Part shown: in pieces, positions 57,146 to 64,000 of the stretch
How positions within the stretch are numbered: position 1 is the first letter of the stretch
How the letters are laid out: every line of letters begins with the position of its first letter
Assembly (NCBI RefSeq): GCF_003597395.2
Contig: NC_133770.1
Span: 90,519,378 to 90,583,377, forward strand
Direction: 5' to 3'
Source of the DNA: Chelonoidis abingdonii
Taxonomy: Eukaryota; Chordata; Testudines; Testudinidae
DNA length: 64,000 nucleotides
The notes under the pieces: generated by a model
Databases searched by the model: none
Told to the model about the DNA's origin: nothing
The model's input: the letters and a program-made list of their open reading frames with translations, nothing else
Position numbers and translations under genes: made by a program

Positions 57146-60100
57146 TGCATCTGACTAGATTTTAGTTAATAATAATGTTGATATTGCACAAGAAAAGAGA
57201 ATCTAGCTCACTTTCTCTTAGCTGTGTGAACGCTGCAGAATTATACATAGTAAAAACTACTTTTGCTACTAAAATAATCAGGCTGCCTCTGAACATATAA
57301 TCCTAGCATCAGCAGCTGTGTTAAGAAGGTATCATTTTTCTACCTCCACCTTTCAGAGTAGAAGCACATTTTAATGTTCTTCTAGTATTTCATCCAGACA
57401 AGTTATGCCATGCTTTCTTTTCTAAAATTGCAGTATATTGCTAGTAAAGAATGAATGCTGTCTACATCCCACTGTGATATCTTAGAGATAGGCCTACCAG
57501 ATGATGTAGCAAGTTAAATATAAGTCTAGGCTAGATAACTTATTTAAATGGGTATTGTTAAGATAAACACACAAACAAGATTAAATCTGTGCGCACCATT
57601 GAAGTGAAACACAAACGTGTGGGACTCATAGGTGACTAATGTTCAGTGTTTAGCATAGAAAGTGAGAGAGCTAAGACAGTGCCATACCCAATCTGAATTC
57701 CTTCCTCCGCATATACTGTTCTGTCTCATCAAACATTTCTGAAAGTAGAGTTCTTCTAGTTCCTATATGTGATCGTACTGTAGCACCGCACCCTCTGTTG
57801 GGGAGGCTATTTCTCATAACACCTAAGGGAGCTAGGTGCCCAACTCTCATTGAAAGTCAGGCACCTTTGTAAATCTCACCCTCGGTGTAAAATCAAAGTG
57901 AGTATTGCTCCTGAAACCTTTGCTATTTCTATACAGAAGCCTTTTAGCTCTACATTCTTGCTTTCCTGAAAAAGGAGAGGAGATTGTTTAAAAAGGACTC
58001 CAGACACTCACCCCCACCCCCTTTTCTCAGCACGAGAGAGCATTTCTGAGCTTGCTTTTGTGAGGCCACAATCTCAAACAGAGGCAGGTTGAAAGCCAGG
58101 TCTTTCTTCTCTTAAAAATGGCTGCTCAATACTGCCAGTCTCTTTTCCACAGGTGAGTCCTCAGAGAAGGTTTGACTGACTTTTTCTGTTTCTAGGACTT
58201 TTTGGAAGTTGGATAACACCTGAACACAATTACATGGGGAAAGCTAGAAAACTATTTTTGCCTGTATGCAGTGACTACACCAGTTTATCTAGTCTACCTC
58301 ACAACTCCAGTTGATATCAATGGGACTGCAGGTGGTCAGAACAAGTGAAAAACAGCACTAGGTACATGAGGTACATGATTCACCCAAAATCACTTGTTAC
58401 TCTTGGAAAGTTTTGATCTCTACAAATAAAGGTATAAGCCTGTTCAAGTATAATTAGTTATCTGGTTTGCTTCATTGAGGGTGACTTTTCCATTACAAAA
58501 AGACTATATTTACACTGATTTCTAAAACTAAGCAACAGTACTGCTCTAGAGAGGGATCTCTTTAATATAGTGGTGGTTTCACTAATTAGCTGAACGTGAA
58601 ACATTTTAGAAAATGCATTAGAAAGTATATCTAGAAATAATGACAACGGCTCGTTTATGAAATGCTGGCAAACTACATGGCCTGTCAAGAATACTTTTGT
58701 TTTTAAATCCTTGTCAATAGTTTACTGCAAGCTGCAAAAACTAAACAGTTGTTTTGACTTAGTGTGAGCAAAAAAAGACTGTGCAGTCCACTGAAACTGA
58801 AAACGTAAGTTACTAAAGCTTTGAATGTTCATAGCCTTGGATTAATGTTCTGTACAAAAATGGCAATGAAATCTACATAGTGAAACTGCTGGAACCAATA
58901 ATATGTTTGAATAAAACAGTGCCATATGGAAGGGGATAAAAGAGAGGGAATCAATTTACCACAAAGTGTTTTCCACCATTCATCTCCTTCGATGAGCATA
59001 AAAGGCAAATAGTTGTCATAGAAACAATAAAATAAAAATCTATTTATTGGGGTTAGATGTTTTACTGCTGTTGGAAATGCAAATAAAAGTTAGTTGGATT
59101 GAATTTTGCAGGTCAACATGCTGCCTGTACCTCTGGTTCAGTATATTCCACTGTTATCATTTGTGGTTTATTTAAATAGTTAATGATTTACAAGCCTGTT
59201 CTATTTTATCAGTGTGTGGTTGTTATTTTAGTAATTTCAGATCAGGCCTTGAACTCTACACTGCCATTTGGGAACTTTTTAAAAATTCAGTTATAAGCAA
59301 CCAGCTCAGGACTTTATTAATCCAGGATGTATTTTATATCATTCTTGTCTGACAGACATTGTCCACTTTTTACCACATAAACTGAACTCACACATTACAT
59401 ACTGGTGTGTGACTTCAAAGCCTTTTGCGCAGGACCTGCTTAAAGAGGTACCAGTTCCAAATAGTCCTCCACATGTCAGAATACAACTATTCTGGCCCTG
59501 AAACAGATGCCTCTTGATATGTACCAGCATGCAGAGCTTATGGATTTACAAGAGCACTCACTGCAAAAACATGCCGTCCAAGCTACCCATAAGATTCAAA
59601 CAACCCAAAAAGACCCAGAAATGAGGATGAAATTTGGACCTAGATATGTACATTCTCTAACCCCTGAAAGAATTGGGTCTAGGGAGCCAGTTCAAACCAT
59701 TACAGAAAATACCCAGACAACAGATACTTGAACTGGAATATTTTTGTATATAATGCCCCACAATAAAAGTCAAAATAAAATATATCACAAAGTTACTGAG
59801 AGAAAACATCCTTGGGATGGGAGTTTAAATGAAAAATAGTACCTTGAAAGACTAGAGAGACTCCAAAGAAAGGCAACAGAAAATAAATGCATAGTGCGTT
59901 ATGACCTATAGTGTAGAGACAGGCATAATCTGAAACAAAATATGTGAAATTCCCATCTGCCTGCCCCTGAATTCTAAGATGAACTGGAATCCAGAATCTA
60001 AAAATATATACCCAAATCCGTATTTAGGTGCATAAATAAGTGGCCTGGTGTTAATCTGGCTGAACTCCTCAGCTCTCATTTTTTTAAGCGGTTAACTAGA

Positions 60101-62287
60101 ATTGGCAGCTTTGTTCCCCAGTCCGAAACTTAATTTATGATTTAAAGGGGGTTTAAAAAAGCAATATAAGTAAACAAACTGTTGTCAATTAATCCCCAAC
60201 TTGTATTTTTCTGTATTATTTGTGGAAAGGCCACTCATGCGTTACAAGGCTTACAGACAATTAAAGAGACAACAGCCAGATTTTCTTAAGTTGCTAGTGA
60301 TTTTGTGTCTCGCCATTTTTTGGAGCCCCAATTCAAGACACCTTTTAGCAAGTGATGAACCTCTGAAAATCAGGCCCCTGTAAGGTGTCACAAGTGGCCA
60401 CCCAAAATCTCTGATCACTTTTGAAAATCATAGCTAAAGCTTTTGTCCCAAAGAGCTTGCCTTCTACATAGACAACTAGACAGGCATATAGATGAAGGAA
60501 GGGAAGAGATAAAAAACAGCATGATACACAATGTAGTTTTGCATAGGTGATTTTAGTTCCATTCTTGTCTCTCTCTCTTTTTATTGGGTGGGAGAGGTGG
60601 TAGTGTTCACTGATCAAATTACTTAACACACCTCTAAGGGGGATAGATGGAATTAATAAGATTTTGAAAGAAGGCCATTTTTTAAGGATGCTCTTACGGC
60701 TATCAGCGAAATCCCAGCACAGTGAAGTCAATGGGAGTTTTGATATTAACTTTGATGTATCCACAACGTCATCCCAAATGCTTTGTGACTGATGGGGAAA
60801 GCACTATGAAAAAAGTAATCCTAAAAAAGGGAACTTGGCATTTGAAAAGTAAAATTGTTTACCTTCCCTGCCAAACACCAGTTCATGATGGTCCCATGAC
60901 ATTATATATGTCATGTGAACAGTATCAGACAAGCTAATTTAGCAAGTCAATTATAGCTTTATTATTTATTTGTTTTACCATAGCACCTAAGACCCTTAGT
61001 TGTGAACCAGGACCCAGTTGTGTCCCTGATAACTGATGATAAATCAAAATGGAGACAGTTTTGTGTAAACCCTTTGACAGTATTTAATATAAAGCAAATG
61101 ATTAGTGTTCCTTTAAGTACATGTATATTACACTCCTTAACAAGCAATCCATTCAATTTTACTAATTTAAACTTTGTAAATGTATTTGAAATGTCTCGAA
61201 GTCAATTGTCACATCCTTTTACCTTAATCTTCATAACTCTCCCAGTATGAGAGGTATATTTAATTTACATTATAGTCTAATCTGAAAATAGAGTAACGTA
61301 TGGGTTTTTATAATAGGTTTCAAGAGGGCAAATCAGTTTGGACAAAACAAGAACCTGTTGTACAGTTGCCCAACATGCAAATGAAATCTTTTGGTTTAAA
61401 AGAAAAAGTTAGAACTTTAAAAAAGTTATACTTTTCTCTCCCCTTTTTACTGCATGACTCTATACCTCCTGTGTTAGACTGGAAAGAGAAGTGCCTGAGC
61501 ACCCCAAGAAACACTACTGTCATGAGACTTCTTTCCCACCAGGTAGCAAGGTGTAAAAATCTCATGGCAAACCCTTTTTTTGGAAAATTTTCCTCCTAAA
61601 GTTGCAGAATTCAAGTAGTCCAGATTATGCAACCATTTAGATATTCATCCAATTAATTAGAGTTGCTGAAACTTTTGAAGTTCATCCTGTGTTAAAGTCC
61701 CCCTCCACTTTAATAGGAATTGCCCTGAGCAATGCACTGAAAATGTTTGCCTACTACAGTGACTGCAGAGGGAGCCATGCGTGAAATTATTATTGGCCAG
61801 ATTCTGAAATCCTTCCTTTGAAAAATATCTTCCTCCACAAGAAGTCCAAGTTAGTTTGCATGAGACTACTTGGGAAGTACAGCATTACTCCAGGTCAGGG
61901 TAGCATAATCTGGCATGTTGGCAATTACTGCCACAACTTTGTTGCACATCTCTTTTCTGAGGGAACGCAGCAGTGAACCTGTGTGCTTGTCATTCCCCCC
62001 ATTAAGACTTTTTAAATAGACATTTTGTCTTAGGTGAATGATATTTTTTGGTGCATATTAGCCAACTGACAACCCCCTTTGCGCTGTGTGATGCAAATGG
62101 TGATGAAATGGTGATAGGAAATAAAATACATTAGCAGCTTTTTTTGATATTACAGGTGGAGGAAACAGTTGGAGGGAGAAACTACCATCTGGAAAACAGT
62201 GATGAATGGTCAGGGTGGTCAAGAAGTCATAGCTCTGTGTAGAGGCTGCCCTCAGAACATGAAACTGGTCAGCTGCAAAATGGAGAA
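57146..62287. other. Unannotated 5.1-kb stretch, no gene recognised
   Basis: Scattered fragments only: 'agctaggtgcccaact' (about 57831), and the dispersed repeat also seen at 47045 (about 60440-60530 and 60961-61020). A CTCF-like site with 12 of 14 matches at 57788-57801 is too weak to list. No exon signal. Confidence 0.45.
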
Positions 62288-62890
62288 TAGCTGATTAGGC
62301 AGTAGTACAGCTGAAAAAGGATCTGGTGGTTATGGTGGATCGCAAATTAAATATAAGCCACCAGTATGATGCAGTTGCAAAAAAGGCTAATATCACTCTA
62401 GTGTCTAGTAACAGGAGCATCATATGTAAGACATGGAAGGTAATTGTCCTGCTCTACTTGGCATTGGTGAGACCTCAAGCTAGAGTAGTGTGTCTAGTTT
62501 TGGGCCCCACACTTCAAGAAAGATGTGGACAAATTAAAGAGTCCAGAGGAGAGCATCAAAAATGATAAGAGCTTTAGAAAAGTTGACCTATGAGGAAAGG
62601 TTAAAAAAATCTGGGCATGTTTAGTCTTGAGAAAAGATGACTGAGGGGAGACCTAATATGTCTTCAGATATGCTAAGCGCTATTATAAAGAGGATGATGA
62701 TCAATTACTTTCCCTGCCCACTGAAGACAGGTCAAGAAGTAATGGGCTTAATTGGAGCAGGATAGATTTAGGTAACATGTTAGGAAAATATTCCTAACTG
62801 TAAGGGCAGGTAAGCTCTGGAATAGAGTTCCAAGGGAAGTTGTGGAATCCCCATCACTGGAGGTTTTCACATATATCTTCAGAAAATTCC
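62288..62890 (+). pseudogene. CR1 LINE ORF2 C-terminal part
   Basis: The frame 62326-62565 begins VMVDRKLNISHQYDAVAKKA and includes YLALVRPQ. Later, 'gagaaaagatgactgagggg' and 'gtaagctctggaatagagttcc' continue the CR1 closing segment in other frames. About 600 bp, 5' truncated, and without the terminal 3' repeats. Confidence 0.8.
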
Positions 62891-64000
62891 AAAAACAAAA
62901 ATCCCTTCGAATTTGAATATCTTATACTTTCACATTCTATCGAACCCTAGGTCAGGAAGGCACTGGAATTTAGACCTCGTGTTTTGCTTGTCTACATGAG
63001 TGAGTCATCATGGTTGCTTTTTAAATACAAAGGGCACTGACTCTTCTGTTGCAAATGGAGCGCTGATTTCCTCTTGCAGAAGGGTTTGAAGAAAGCTGTA
63101 ATCATAGAGTCAGTGATTCAAACATGTCACTGGTGACTGAAGTACCATGTTTTTAACATCCAAAGAAGGGCCATTTGTGATGCTTGAGGTGTTTCCATGT
63201 GAAACTGATTGATAAACTGAAGACTGAGCTTGGAGGCAGCCACTAAATCTTAAATAACTATGGTACTTTCTGTCTTTATTTTAGGCAGGAAATAAAGTGG
63301 AGCACTGGGTAAATGTAAAGCAATCTGTACAAAATGAGTGTTATGGATTATTCAAATGGCAAATACAGCATCTGTGTATAGGCATATACATCGGAAAGAT
63401 ACACACGCAGACAGAAAGTCAACCTGTTCCTTAACAACAATTTATTTTTTGCATGACAAGAAAAGCAGGCTCTATTGGCAAAACAGAAACTTACATTGCA
63501 AACAACTTTATGTTCAATTCAATCTTTATTCTCCACTAGTTTTGAGTTCAATTTACAGATGAGCCCAAACTAACACCAGGCACCCAAACACCAGAACTTT
63601 GTGGTGTGGGGAGAGGGGACTTGGAAAACTAAACCAAAATTCAGAATGTAATTCTGCAAATGGTCCCTATATTAATGAACTGAAGTAGGGTAGGGACCAT
63701 CTTTTCATTCTGTGTTTGTACCCAAACTGTGACAAGGACTCCTAAGTGCTACAGTAACACAATTAATAAATGTTCAGATTCATACAGCCTTAGAATTTGG
63801 GATATGCAAGTTCTGAAGCTGATTTTTGTAGCATAGGCTCATTTCTGTCAAATAACTTTAATGTGCCATATAAATTAGCTAAGGATTCTCTATCTGGAAG
63901 CATGCAAAGGCACGCTTTGCACCCAACAGCACTGGTTTCAGTGGACAAATAGAACTGAAGAATACTCTGTGGGCCAAGTGCCTTTTATTTATGTCATAGC
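62891..64000. other. Unannotated stretch, no gene recognised
   Basis: No signal recognised up to the window edge. Confidence 0.5.

Noticed and set aside
57788..57801. CTCF-like motif on the minus strand
   Set aside because: Only 12 of 14 positions fit, with a mismatch in the core.
60345..60764. 139-codon minus-strand frame
   Set aside because: No domain and no supporting context; ordinary length for a chance frame in 64 kb.
1..64000. CRISPR array, operons or other prokaryotic systems
   Set aside because: No spaced direct repeats, ribosome binding sites or dense coding; repeats and base composition are those of a vertebrate.
1..64000. tRNA or 5S rRNA genes
   Set aside because: Searched by eye for B-box-like GGTTCRANTCC words; only SINE remnants and chance matches without a foldable acceptor stem were seen.

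Overview
This window looks like gene-poor vertebrate DNA, most likely from a turtle (crocodilian as second choice). The evidence is the repeat content: CR1 LINEs ending in 8-bp tandem repeats, two families of Ty3/Gypsy LTRs, hAT-type elements with 8-bp target duplications, and many fold-back MITEs with TIRs of the form GTCTACACT. I found no host protein-coding exon, tRNA or rRNA that I could defend. The recognisable coding sequence all belongs to broken transposable elements.

Layout. 1-7.8 kb: MITEs, a CR1 tail, a solo Gypsy LTR with an assembly gap, a second LTR, a MIR-like SINE and a mariner-type MITE. 7.88-11.93 kb: a Ty3/Gypsy element of family 1 (LTR begins TGTCATAAACAG) with 5-bp target duplication GTGTC. 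Its integrase precedes its reverse transcriptase and RNase H, as in Gmr1-like elements. 11.9-18.2 kb: unannotated. 18.27-18.81 kb: a clean hAT element. 19.04-24.34 kb: a family 2 Gmr1-like element (LTR begins TGTGACAG, ends TTTGTCACA) with gag, a SCAN-like capsid, zinc knuckle, protease and integrase. Its inner part (about 19504-23934) is inverted relative to its own ends. 25.26-31.67 kb: another family 2 LTR split by a long CR1, followed by a 1.2 kb solo LTR. 34.65-38.69 kb: a reverse-strand CR1. 40.2 kb: a solo family 2 LTR. 41.4-42.9 kb: an RTE-like LINE remnant. 43.5-48.1 kb: a MITE cluster. 48.88-52.31 kb: a reverse-strand CR1 carrying a hAT insertion and a solo family 1 LTR, both with perfect target duplications. 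52.3-64 kb: mostly unannotated, with a good CTCF-type motif, two more MITEs and a CR1 tail.

The genes do not form a working pathway. The value lies in the insertion history: at least six insertions can be placed by target-site duplications, and several are nested. The strongest result is that the family 2 element becomes a single coherent 5'LTR-gag-PR-INT-...-3'LTR insertion with matching CTAT duplications if one block is flipped. This suggests a misassembly next to the 100-N gap, or a real inversion. All three N gaps fall inside these LTR elements. The tract 28.44-30.64 kb looks like poor-quality consensus rather than biology.
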